Shown in pieces: positions 23,373 through 31,022 of a DNA stretch of 31,312 bases. This stretch comes from Deltaproteobacteria bacterium (GTDB taxonomy: Bacteria > Myxococcota_A > UBA9042 > DTJE01): contig JADHTP010000005.1 in NCBI GenBank assembly GCA_016784945.1, positions 1 through 31,312 of the forward strand. Reading direction: 5' to 3'. The first letter of the stretch is position 1. Each line of letters begins with the position of its first letter. The translations under genes were made by a program, and so were the position numbers. The notes beneath the pieces are model-generated. The model was not told where the DNA came from and did no database searches. It was given only the letters and a program-made list of their open reading frames with translations.

Positions 23373-23825
23373 ATGAAGCGTTGTCCGAAATGCAAGAGAG
23401 AGTGGCCGGACACGGGGAAGTTCTGTCCCATGGACGGAACACCGCTGGAAGACATGGAAGAGGACGACGAGCAGGAAGACCTGTCCACGCAGATCCTGGA
23501 AGAGGAAGACAAGGACGAAGAAAAGGACGAGGCCGCAGCTGACGTTTCCGCCAAGGCGCCGGAACCGGTGGAACCCGCCCCGGCGAAGTCGAAGAAAGGA
23601 TCCGCAGGCAGAAAGAAGGGCGAGCCCTTCTCCGAAACCAAGTGGTTCATGGTCGGCGAGACGGTCAAGGAACAGGAAGTGGAAGCGGAGGATCGGCCGC
23701 TGGACGATCTGCAGGATGTCTACAAGCAGACCCGGACGCTGCCGCCCGATGTTCGGAAGAAGTTCTCGCTGAAATACGGGGCCAAGGACGACGACAAGGG
23801 TTCCGGCAAAAAGAAGAAGAGTTGA
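23373..23825 (+). CDS. Zinc-ribbon protein with acidic middle and lysine-rich tail
   Basis: This is a 150-residue hydrophilic protein. The N-terminus is a zinc ribbon, CPKCKREWPDTGKFCPMDGTPL, here in the FCPxDG variant where an Asp replaces the usual fourth Cys. Residues ~28-55 are strongly acidic and include LSTQILEEED, a Thr in an acidic setting. Basic and Ala/Pro-rich residues follow, then a second conserved-looking block (FSETKWFMVGE ... PPDVRKKFSLKYG) and a Lys tail. It is not recognised as an enzyme. It could be an adaptor or regulator, like the FCPxDG modules attached to kinases and FHA proteins in Myxococcota-like genomes. A GTTCCG/CGGAAC hairpin (23339-23355) lies just upstream. Its stop overlaps a possible TTG start of cinA. 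Confidence 0.8.
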   Translation: MKRCPKCKREWPDTGKFCPMDGTPLEDMEEDDEQEDLSTQILEEEDKDEEKDEAAADVSAKAPEPVEPAPAKSKKGSAGRKKGEPFSETKWFMVGETVKEQEVEAEDRPLDDLQDVYKQTRTLPPDVRKKFSLKYGAKDDDKGSGKKKKS

Positions 23826-23878
23826 CTCAAGCGGCGCACTCGTGCCGACACCACAGCCCGAACCTGGTTGACAAGAAC

Positions 23879-24550
23879 GTGCAGTCAACGGTACAGGCCC
23901 GTCTCATGGGGCCGGCCCTCGATGAGGTCCGGGAGAAGCTGTCCGACCTGGACGGGGACGCCGTCGTATCGGAGGCCTATCCGGAGGTCCTGGTCGAAAC
24001 CCGGGCGCCGGCCGTGGCAAAAGCCCTCCTGTCGGAATTCGGGACCAGCATCTATTCCCTGACCGGCGCCTCCCTGGAAGAAGTGGTCGGCGGCCTGCTG
24101 ATCGCCACGGGACGAACCCTGGCAACGGCGGAATCCTGCACGGGAGGGCTCATCGGGCATCGCGTGACCAACGTCCCGGGAAGCTCCGCCTACTATCGCA
24201 TGGGCTTCGTGACCTATTCCAACCAGGCGAAGGTCGATCTCCTGGATGTGCCCGGTGAGATCATCGATCGCGAAGGAGCCGTGGCCGAAGACGTGGCGCG
24301 GAACATGGTGAAGGGCGCCCTGTCCAGAAGCGGCGCCGACCTGGCGGTGTCCGTGTCCGGCATTGCGGGGCCGGGTGGCGGCACCCCTGGCAAGCCCATC
24401 GGAACCGTCTGGTTCGCAGCCGGTTCCCGCGGGGACATCGGTACGGTTCGAAAGGAATGGCAAGGCGACCGGGAGCGGGTGAAACACGCCTCGGCCTGCC
24501 AGGCCCTGGATATGATCAGACGACTCTGCATTGGAGCACCCCTGTCATGA
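23879..24550 (+). CDS. cinA: CinA-like nicotinamide-nucleotide amidase lacking the MoCF domain
   Basis: The C-terminal ~160 residues are a full CinA/PncC domain: TLATAESCTGGLIGHRVTNV, GSSAYYRMGFVTYSN, and VSGIAGPGGGTPGKPIGTVW. This domain deamidates nicotinamide mononucleotide to nicotinate mononucleotide in NAD salvage. About 60 residues before it align with the region that joins the two halves of standard CinA (LMGPALDEVREKLSDLDG, AYPEVLVETRAP). The N-terminal MoCF/ADP-ribose pyrophosphatase domain is missing: the DNA where it should be encodes the zinc-ribbon gene in another frame. The start is uncertain: GTG 23879 is used here; TTG 23822, overlapping the upstream TGA, is an alternative. 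It overlaps the next gene by ATGA. Order cinA - LigT-like - recA is widespread. Confidence 0.85.
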   Translation: MQSTVQARLMGPALDEVREKLSDLDGDAVVSEAYPEVLVETRAPAVAKALLSEFGTSIYSLTGASLEEVVGGLLIATGRTLATAESCTGGLIGHRVTNVPGSSAYYRMGFVTYSNQAKVDLLDVPGEIIDREGAVAEDVARNMVKGALSRSGADLAVSVSGIAGPGGGTPGKPIGTVWFAAGSRGDIGTVRKEWQGDRERVKHASACQALDMIRRLCIGAPLS

Positions 24551-25146
24551 CGGAAGATTCAGTCCTGTCCATTGTGGTGGAGCCCCCTCTCAACGTGGCC
24601 AACAGCCTGCTCGACGCGGCAAGGAGGCTGGCGGTTCGGGTCCGCGAGAACGGCGGGGAGGTCACCTGGTTCCGGCCCGAGCACTATGGCGCCGAAATTC
24701 TGCGATTCCTGGGCAATGGCGACGGACTGCGGGTCAGCATGGAAACGGGCTTGCGAAAGGCCGCGAAGCAGGTGAAGGAATTCGGCATCAAACTGGCGCC
24801 GCCAACCCTCGTGGAGGTCGAAGACGGGAGCGCTCTGGTGGTGTCGCGGTTGATGTCCAGCGAGGACGAAGTGAAGACCATGGCGGAAGCCGTGAGCGGC
24901 GAACTGGTGGAAAGCGGCCTGGAACCCACCGGGGAATGGGGGTTCCACATCCCTATGGCCAGGGTCAGCGGTGAAGACAACATCCAGGCCGTGCGTGATT
25001 CCCTGGAAGACCGGGATTCGCCCTTGGCAAGCTGGCTGCTGGGCGGTCTGAGCCTGGCCCGGGTGGAGGACAGCCCTCCCGACGTCTACGGATGCCACCG
25101 GATCGAATTCATCCCGTTGATGAGAATGGGTTCGCGCAGGCGCTAG
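24547..25146 (+). CDS. LigT/ThpR-like 2H-fold protein with degenerate active site
   Basis: This 199-residue protein occupies the place of thpR (RNA 2',3'-cyclic phosphodiesterase) between cinA and recA. The fold is suggested by VTWFRPEHYGAEILRFLG, which lines up with the usual W-x-R-P-E-N-L-H-x-T-L-x-F-L-G. The HxT is replaced by residues GAE, and the second motif reads FHIPMARV, with Pro in place of Thr. Only one of the four catalytic positions therefore survives. Around these, the spacing, length and the ...IEFIPLMRM C-terminus fit the family. It is probably not an active phosphodiesterase and may have kept only RNA or protein binding. The ATG overlaps the cinA stop. Assignment depends partly on context. 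Confidence 0.72.
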   Translation: MTEDSVLSIVVEPPLNVANSLLDAARRLAVRVRENGGEVTWFRPEHYGAEILRFLGNGDGLRVSMETGLRKAAKQVKEFGIKLAPPTLVEVEDGSALVVSRLMSSEDEVKTMAEAVSGELVESGLEPTGEWGFHIPMARVSGEDNIQAVRDSLEDRDSPLASWLLGGLSLARVEDSPPDVYGCHRIEFIPLMRMGSRRR

Positions 25147-25158
25147 CAAAGACACGAT

Positions 25159-25205
25159 AACTACCGACGACAAGCGATTGGCGATAGGCGATCAGCGATA
25201 GGCAG
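25159..25205. repeat. Heptad repeat array E upstream of recA
   Basis: CG recurs every 7 bases at 25168, 25175, 25182, 25189 and 25196, with in-phase variants CT at 25161 and CA at 25203. Units include AGCGATT, GGCGATA and AGCGATA, nearly identical to units of array B. The array begins a few bases after the LigT-like stop and ends about 85 bases before the recA ATG. Confidence 0.7.
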
Positions 25206-25211
25206 TCGGTA

Positions 25212-25226
25212 GATCGCAATGCGATC
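25212..25226. promoter_or_regulatory. 15-bp palindrome upstream of recA
   Basis: GATCGCA and TGCGATC form perfect 7-base arms around a single central A. It lies 64 bases before the recA start, next to heptad array E. It could be an operator, possibly for a LexA-type repressor of unknown specificity, or an offshoot of the repeat family. It does not match the E. coli, alphaproteobacterial or Bacillus SOS box. Confidence 0.35.
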
Positions 25227-25289
25227 ACACATCCTGTTTCCTAGATGCCCTGTATCTGTTAGATTCGTTCGCGATTGGAGGTTGTGAAA

Positions 25290-26402
25290 ATGGCGGTAAG
25301 GAAAAAGAAGACATCCACTACCCCGGGAATGGGCGATGACCACGAGCGAAATGTCGAGGTCGCCATCCAGACCATTGAGAGGCAGTTCGGCAAGGGCAGC
25401 ATCATGCGGCTCGGTGACGGCGAGCCCGTTGCGCGGTCCTTTCCCGTGATCCCCTCCGGTTCCCTGACCCTGGACATCGCGCTGGGCATCGGCGGATATC
25501 CCAAGGGACGGGTGGTGGAAATCTACGGACAGGAATCCTCGGGCAAGACGACACTGGCCCTGCTGGCCATCGCCCAGACCCAGAAGACCGGCGGCCTGGC
25601 GGTCTTCATCGATGCCGAGCATGCCCTGGACGTCAACTATGCCCGGAAGCTGGGCGTGAACGTGGATGATCTGCTCCTGGCGCAGCCGGATACCGGCGAG
25701 CAGGCGCTGGACATTGCCGAGACCCTGGTCCGCACCAACGCGGTGGACATCGTGGTGATCGACTCCGTGGCGGCGCTGGTTCCAAAGGCCGAACTCGAGG
25801 GCGAGATGGGTGATTCCCACGTGGGTCTGCAGGCCCGGCTCATGAGCCAGGCGCTGCGGAAACTGTCGGGTGTCATTTCCAAGTCCCGCACCTGCATGAT
25901 CTTCATCAACCAGGTCCGCATGAAGATCGGCGTGATGTACGGAAATCCCGAGGTGACCAGCGGTGGGAACGCCCTGAAATACTACGCCAGCGTTCGGCTT
26001 GACGTGCGGCGGGGGCAGGCCATCAAGGACGTGGAAAAGGGCGGCATCAAGGTCCGGGTAAAGGTGGTCAAGAACAAGATGGCGCCGCCCTTCAAGCTGG
26101 CAGAGTTCGATCTCATGTACGGGGAGGGCATCAACCGTACCGGCGAGCTGATCGACCTGGCCGCGGAGGCCGGGATCCTGGAGCGAAGCGGCTCCTGGTA
26201 CTCCTACGGGGGGGACCGGATGGGGCAGGGCAGGGAGCAGTCCCAGGCCTTCCTGGATGACAACCCCGATATCCTGGAAGACGTGACGCAGAAACTGATG
26301 GCGCACCATGGCGTCGGTGATCAGGGGGACGCCCCGGAGAAGGAAGAATCGGCCAAGGTAGAGGCGGACGGCAAGGCGTCGGAAACACCCGAACAGGGAT
26401 GA
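25290..26402 (+). CDS. recA: RecA recombinase
   Basis: This 370-residue protein forms filaments on single-stranded DNA, drives strand exchange and promotes LexA cleavage in the SOS response. Canonical motifs are complete: SIMRLGD, PSGSLTLDIALGIGGYPKGR, Walker A GQESSGKT at residues 80-87, FIDAEHALD, Walker B VVIDSV, loop L1 AELEGEMGDSHVGLQARLMSQA (key part EGEMGDSHVG), IFINQVR and loop L2 NPEVTSGGNALKYYASVRLD (key part TSGGNALK). The C-terminal tail is acidic, as expected. ATG 25290 is fixed by GGAGG at 25277-25281; an earlier in-frame TTG lies upstream of that site. pilT follows after four bases. Confidence 0.98.
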   Translation: MAVRKKKTSTTPGMGDDHERNVEVAIQTIERQFGKGSIMRLGDGEPVARSFPVIPSGSLTLDIALGIGGYPKGRVVEIYGQESSGKTTLALLAIAQTQKTGGLAVFIDAEHALDVNYARKLGVNVDDLLLAQPDTGEQALDIAETLVRTNAVDIVVIDSVAALVPKAELEGEMGDSHVGLQARLMSQALRKLSGVISKSRTCMIFINQVRMKIGVMYGNPEVTSGGNALKYYASVRLDVRRGQAIKDVEKGGIKVRVKVVKNKMAPPFKLAEFDLMYGEGINRTGELIDLAAEAGILERSGSWYSYGGDRMGQGREQSQAFLDDNPDILEDVTQKLMAHHGVGDQGDAPEKEESAKVEADGKASETPEQG

Positions 26403-26406
26403 ACCC

Positions 26407-27576
26407 ATGGGCGATTCGAAGCAGAAGCAGAAACTGAACCTGGAAGGTCTGCTCAAGTTCGCGGTGAAGAAGGCCGTGTCGGACATCCACCTGAAAGCGG
26501 GACGGCCCCCGATCTTCCGAACGGGTGCTTCCGTTGAGTTGGTGGGCCCCAAGGGGATGGAACTCCTCAACAACGACGAGATCATGAGGCTGTTCGCGGA
26601 CCTGATGCAGGACTATCACCAGGTCCTGTTCCGGGAAAGGGGCTCCGTGGACTTCGGCTGGGGCATCGAGGGACTGGGTCGTTTCCGGATCAACCTGTTC
26701 CGCAGCCGGACCGGCAACCAGGCGGTCATGCGGGTGATCCCCGCGAGGATCCCCACGCTGAACGAACTGGGCCTGCCCAAGGTCATGGAGAAGATCCTGG
26801 AAGAGAGGCGGGGACTGGTGTTCATCACCGGCGCCGCGGGCCAGGGCAAGTCCACAACGCTGGCCGCCATCGCGGACCAGATCAACCGGGTACGTGCCTG
26901 TCACATCATCACCATCGAAGACCCCATCGAATACATGATCATGGACCGGAAGGCGCTGATCACCCAGCGGGAAGTGGGGGCCGACACGCCGGCATTCCAG
27001 GACGGCCTGCGGGCGGCGCTGCGGCAGGACCCGGACGTGATCATCGTGGGTGAGGCCCGTGACCGCGAGACCATCGAGACGGCATTGATAGCCGCCGAAA
27101 CGGGCCACCTGGTTCTGTCCACCATGCACACCATCGATGCACGGGAAACGGTCAATCGCGTCACGTCCGTATTCAACGAACACGAAAGGGAGCATGCTCG
27201 ACTGATCCTGGCTTCGGTGCTCCGCGCCGTGGTGAGCCAGCGACTGGTGGGCCAGACCGATGGCAAGGCCCGCGTACCCGCGGTGGAGGTCATGCTGGTC
27301 ACGGCGCGCATCCGCGATCTCCTGAAGACGGCCGAGGGAAAAGACGAACTTCACGAGGCCATTTCGAAGGGGCATTCCCAGTACGGTATGCAGACCTTCG
27401 ATCAATCGTTGATGCAGTTGTACAAGGACGGGATGATCACCCTGGACATGGCCATGGAACACTGCAGCAACCCGGCCGACTTCGCCCTTCTCGTGAAGGG
27501 GATATATTCCCGATCGGGGGAGGGCATCGAATCCATCGATTCAGAAAAATTCCAACGAGGCAAACTTGAAATCTGA
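26407..27576 (+). CDS. pilT: Type IV pilus retraction ATPase, PilT/PilU family
   Basis: This 389-residue secretion ATPase should power pilus retraction for twitching motility. The N-terminal PAS-like domain has VSDIHLKAGRPPIFR. The Walker A is GAAGQGKST (residues 142-150), differing from the usual GPTGSGKST, followed by the Asp box ITIEDPIEY, Walker B VIIVGEARDRETIETAL and His box GHLVLSTMHT. GMQTFDQSL near the C-terminus is typical of PilT/PilU. The AIRNL motif that marks active PilT appears as RIRDL, so it may be closer to PilU or to a divergent paralogue. ATG 26407 follows recA by four bases. The gene sits between recA and alaS, which are often direct neighbours, and its 3' end contains the alaS start. 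Confidence 0.92.
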   Translation: MGDSKQKQKLNLEGLLKFAVKKAVSDIHLKAGRPPIFRTGASVELVGPKGMELLNNDEIMRLFADLMQDYHQVLFRERGSVDFGWGIEGLGRFRINLFRSRTGNQAVMRVIPARIPTLNELGLPKVMEKILEERRGLVFITGAAGQGKSTTLAAIADQINRVRACHIITIEDPIEYMIMDRKALITQREVGADTPAFQDGLRAALRQDPDVIIVGEARDRETIETALIAAETGHLVLSTMHTIDARETVNRVTSVFNEHEREHARLILASVLRAVVSQRLVGQTDGKARVPAVEVMLVTARIRDLLKTAEGKDELHEAISKGHSQYGMQTFDQSLMQLYKDGMITLDMAMEHCSNPADFALLVKGIYSRSGEGIESIDSEKFQRGKLEI

Positions 27577-30196
27577 GGAAGTACGCTCCCGGTTCCTGCA
27601 TTTTTTCGAGGAACGGGAACATCGCATCGTATCCAGCCACTCGCTGACCCCCCCCGAGGACCCCACGCTGCTTTTCGTCAACGCGGGCATGGTCCAGTTC
27701 AAGGATGTCTTCGTGGGCGAAAGGGACCCCGGCTACCAACGGGCGACCTCTACCCAGAAATGCCTGAGGGTCAGCGGCAAGCACAACGACCTGGAGGAAG
27801 TGGGCCGGACTCCCCGGCATCACACCTTCTTCGAAATGCTGGGAAACTTTTCCTTCGGGGACTATTTCAAGAAGGACGCCATCCCTTTTGGCTGGGAACT
27901 GCTGACAAAGGTCTACGGTCTGGACGTGGCCGACCTCTGGGTAACGGTCCATCCCGATGACGACGAGGCCCGCGACATCTGGGTCAAGGACATGGGCGTG
28001 GACCCGGAAAGGGTCCTGACGGACCCCGAGAACTTCTGGTCCATGGGCGACACCGGGCCCTGCGGCCCCTGCAGCGAGATACACATCGACCGGGGACCGA
28101 CCTATGAGGGGGCTCACGTCCTGGAGGACCCTGGTGATCGGTTCATGGAGTTGTGGAACCTGGTGTTCATGCAGTTCGACCGGGATCTGGAAGGGCGGAT
28201 GACGCCGCTTCCGGCGCCTTCCATCGATACGGGCATGGGCCTGGAGCGGATCTGCGCGGTGCTTCAGGATGCGCGGTCCAACTACGGCACGGACCTGTTC
28301 ATGCCCCTGATGAAAAAGATGGCCGACGTGGCCGGAACCCGGATCGGCAAGGACGAGGAAACCGACATGGCCCTGCGTGTGATCGCGGACCATGCGCGGG
28401 CCACGGCGTTCCTGATCAACGACGGCGTCTATCCGGAAAACGAGGGGCGCGGTTACGTGCTTCGACGCCTCATGCGGCGGGCGTTGCGATTCGGTCACAA
28501 GCTGGGACTTAGCGAGCCGTTCTTCACGGACATCTGCCTGGAGGTTTCCACCGTCATGGGGGCCGCGTGGCCGGAACTGGGTGAATCGGCCGATGTCATT
28601 CGCCGGATCGCCGGCCGGGAAGAGGAACGCTTCCTGAGGACCCTGTCGTCGGGCATGGAACTCCTGGAAGCCGCCATGGGCGAGGCCAGGGAGAGGGGCG
28701 ACAAGTCGTTGGACGGCGCCACGGTATTCAAGCTCTACGACACCCACGGATTTCCGGTGGATCTCACCAAGGTGGTGACCGAGGAGAACGGGCTGGACGT
28801 GGACCGGGCCGGATTCGACGCGGAAATGGAAAAACAGAGGCAGAGGGGCAAGGCGTCCTGGAGTCGTGGGGGGGGCGAGGACTCGGTGACAGGGGCCGTC
28901 AGGAAGATGATCGAAATTCGCCGGTCACGGGGAGGCCGGGGGTTCGTGGGGTACGAGCAGGATGAAGCCGAGTCCGAGATCGTGGCCCTGTTCGAGGACA
29001 CCGCGCCGCTGGACGTGGCCGTCGAGGGATCCGATGTTTTCGTGTTCACGCGGGAGACCCCCTTCTATGGCGAATCGGGCGGTCAGGCCGGGGACACCGG
29101 CTTCATCACCGGCCCCGGCGGCAAGGCCGTGGTGCTGGACACAAAGAAGCCGCGCGAAGACGTGACCCTGCACGTTGCACGGGTGACGGATGGGCAGATA
29201 GCGGTCTCGGACCACTGCGTCCTGGCCGTGGATTCCCATCGGCGAAACCTGACTAGGAAGAACCACAGCGCAACCCACCTGTTGCACCATGCCCTGCGAC
29301 TTGTCCTGGGCAAGCACGTGAGACAGCGAGGCTCCCTCGTGTCCCACGAGAGACTGCGGTTCGATTTCTCCCACACGGGCCCCTTGTCCTCGGAAGAGGT
29401 CAACCAGGTGGAAGACGCGGTGACGGCCTGGGTGCTGGCCGACGACGAGGTCGGTTCAGAAGTGCTGGGCTTCGATGATGCCGTGGGACGAGGCGCCCTG
29501 CATTTCTTCGGCGACAAATACGGGGACGTGGTGCGGATGGTCACCATGGGCGAGTCCCGCGAACTGTGTGGTGGCACCCATGTGACCCGTACCGGCGAAA
29601 TCGGTCTGATCAAGGTCCTGTCCGAAACCGGAATTTCCGCCGGTGTCCGACGGATCGAGGCGATCACGGGACCACGGGTGCTGGAGTACCTGCGCGAACG
29701 GGATACGCTGGTCAACGGGTTGTCAACCGCCCTGAAGACCGAGCCGTCCATGGTGGTGCAAAAGGTGGAACGGCTGGTGGCCCTTGAAAAGGCACTCCAG
29801 AAGGAGGTCAAGGACCTTAAGCTGAAGTCCGCCGCCGATTCCGCCGGACCGTCCAGCCAGGAGACCCACGAGGCCGGCGGCGTTAAGGTGCTGGTCGTGG
29901 ACGGCAAGGGGATGGATCCCAAGGCCTTGCGGGAACTGGCGGACGTGATGCGACGCAAGGTGGGATCGGGGTACGTGCTGATTACCAGCGGTACGGGTGA
30001 TCGGCTGATGGTGATGCTGGCGTCCACCGGTGACCTGTCGGACAAGAGACCGGCCAACACGGCGCTGAAAGCGGTGCTGGAGCCCATGGGAGGGCGGGGC
30101 GGGGGAAAGCCCGAACTCGCACAGGGCGGCGTGCAGGGGGCCAGCGGAAAACAGGTGCTTGACGCCTTGTTGGCGTACCTGCAAACATGCCAGTGA
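27566..30196 (+). CDS. alaS: Alanyl-tRNA synthetase
   Basis: This 876-residue enzyme charges tRNA(Ala). The N-terminus KSEEVRSRFLHFFEEREH with DPTLLFVNAGMVQFKDVFVG matches the family, so the start must be TTG 27566, 11 bases inside the pilT gene, with GAGG at 27557-27560. GDTGPCGPCSEI and YGTDLFMPL mark the catalytic and tRNA-recognition parts. The editing domain has zinc ligands His567 and His571 (HSATH), with Cys668 and His672 in CGGTHVTRTGEIG. The C-Ala domain, with GGRGGGKPELAQGG, is complete. A run of eight G near 28869 falls in the linker without breaking the frame. The order recA-pilT-alaS suggests one long transcript. Confidence 0.97.
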   Translation: MKSEEVRSRFLHFFEEREHRIVSSHSLTPPEDPTLLFVNAGMVQFKDVFVGERDPGYQRATSTQKCLRVSGKHNDLEEVGRTPRHHTFFEMLGNFSFGDYFKKDAIPFGWELLTKVYGLDVADLWVTVHPDDDEARDIWVKDMGVDPERVLTDPENFWSMGDTGPCGPCSEIHIDRGPTYEGAHVLEDPGDRFMELWNLVFMQFDRDLEGRMTPLPAPSIDTGMGLERICAVLQDARSNYGTDLFMPLMKKMADVAGTRIGKDEETDMALRVIADHARATAFLINDGVYPENEGRGYVLRRLMRRALRFGHKLGLSEPFFTDICLEVSTVMGAAWPELGESADVIRRIAGREEERFLRTLSSGMELLEAAMGEARERGDKSLDGATVFKLYDTHGFPVDLTKVVTEENGLDVDRAGFDAEMEKQRQRGKASWSRGGGEDSVTGAVRKMIEIRRSRGGRGFVGYEQDEAESEIVALFEDTAPLDVAVEGSDVFVFTRETPFYGESGGQAGDTGFITGPGGKAVVLDTKKPREDVTLHVARVTDGQIAVSDHCVLAVDSHRRNLTRKNHSATHLLHHALRLVLGKHVRQRGSLVSHERLRFDFSHTGPLSSEEVNQVEDAVTAWVLADDEVGSEVLGFDDAVGRGALHFFGDKYGDVVRMVTMGESRELCGGTHVTRTGEIGLIKVLSETGISAGVRRIEAITGPRVLEYLRERDTLVNGLSTALKTEPSMVVQKVERLVALEKALQKEVKDLKLKSAADSAGPSSQETHEAGGVKVLVVDGKGMDPKALRELADVMRRKVGSGYVLITSGTGDRLMVMLASTGDLSDKRPANTALKAVLEPMGGRGGGKPELAQGGVQGASGKQVLDALLAYLQTCQ

Positions 30197-30221
30197 CAAG
30201 GCGGTATCCTGGAGGTGAACC

Positions 30222-31022
30222 ATGCCGGATGAAAACGAAGTGACGATCCACCTGTTGGAGGCGCACCAGAGGACGCCGGAACCGGTGGAGATGCTGGACA
30301 GGTACGTGGAACTGTTCGCGGGAAAGAAGCCCGGTGAGGTGGTGGAGGCGGTGGCGGCGGAACCGCAGGAGCCGGTGGAAGAGGAACCCATCCAGGAAGA
30401 AACCGTCCAGGATGAGCCCTTGATGGTAGAGCCCACGGTGGTAGAGCCCACGGTGGATGAGCCTTCGATGCTGGACGACAGGGATGGGGCGGCCGGTGGG
30501 GACCTGGAGGTGGGCCTGGCCAGCAACGGGATCGAGATGGAGGACGACGACCCCTTCGAAAAGACCGGGTCAACCGGGGAGGACGACGAACCCACGGCCA
30601 TTGTGGAGGCGACCTTCCCGGAAGATGACGGCGATGATCCGTACGGCGAACCCGAGGCCGAACCCGAGTCGGAACCGGAGCCCGAGCCGGAACCGGAGCT
30701 TTCCGGCGGCACACTGGTCATGGGCGCCATCACCGACGAGGACCCGGGTGAACCCCAAGAGCAAACGGAGGAGGCAGCCACCGAGGAACAGACCCTTGTG
30801 ATGGGCGCCGACGAGCTCGATGCCGGGGCGGAGGAAACACCGTCGGAACCCGAACCGGAAACGGCGATGGAACCGGACCAGACGCTCATCATGGGGGCCA
30901 TGACGGAGGAAGTGACGGAAGACGCCATCCCGGACGAGGAGCCGGAAAAGAAGGCATCCGGTCGACCTGGACGCAAGAAGAATAAGAAGAAGAAACGCAA
31001 GGGCCGGGCCAAGGCCGACTAA
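30222..31022 (+). CDS. Acidic repeat protein with TLVMGA motifs and basic tail, unknown function
   Basis: This is a 266-residue, largely disordered, highly acidic protein I do not recognise. The first ~35 residues may be an ordered helix (TIHLLEAHQRTPEPVEMLDRY region). Proline-glutamate repeats follow (residues 45-85 and 142-160). A short motif recurs: TLVMGA at 164-169, TLVMGA at 191-196 and TLIMGA at 221-226, each after an acidic or Gly/Gln residue, with a weaker relative TAIVEA at 125-130. The last ~25 residues are a strong Lys/Arg tail. Thr followed by hydrophobics in an acidic setting resembles FHA-domain phosphothreonine docking sites, but this is speculation. GGAGGTGA (30211-30218) supports the ATG at 30222, 26 bases after alaS, so it probably belongs to that transcript. 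Confidence 0.78.
   Translation: MPDENEVTIHLLEAHQRTPEPVEMLDRYVELFAGKKPGEVVEAVAAEPQEPVEEEPIQEETVQDEPLMVEPTVVEPTVDEPSMLDDRDGAAGGDLEVGLASNGIEMEDDDPFEKTGSTGEDDEPTAIVEATFPEDDGDDPYGEPEAEPESEPEPEPEPELSGGTLVMGAITDEDPGEPQEQTEEAATEEQTLVMGADELDAGAEETPSEPEPETAMEPDQTLIMGAMTEEVTEDAIPDEEPEKKASGRPGRKKNKKKKRKGRAKAD

Noticed and set aside
23642..23878. Reading the zinc-ribbon gene and cinA as one frameshifted full-length CinA
   Set aside because: The upstream frame encodes a self-contained zinc-ribbon protein with its own start and stop and no MoCF motifs, so no single frameshift restores the missing domain.
7272..25205. Heptad arrays as CRISPR, iterons or an origin
   Set aside because: There are no unique spacers between identical repeats, unit sequences drift, no cas, rep or dnaA genes are near, and the arrays are dispersed.
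25241..25260. CTGTAT upstream of recA as an E. coli-type LexA box
   Set aside because: Only the left half matches; the symmetric ACAG half is absent.
29083..30714. Minus-strand 543-codon frame opposite alaS
   Set aside because: Pro/Arg/Ser-rich shadow with no motifs; alaS is certain.
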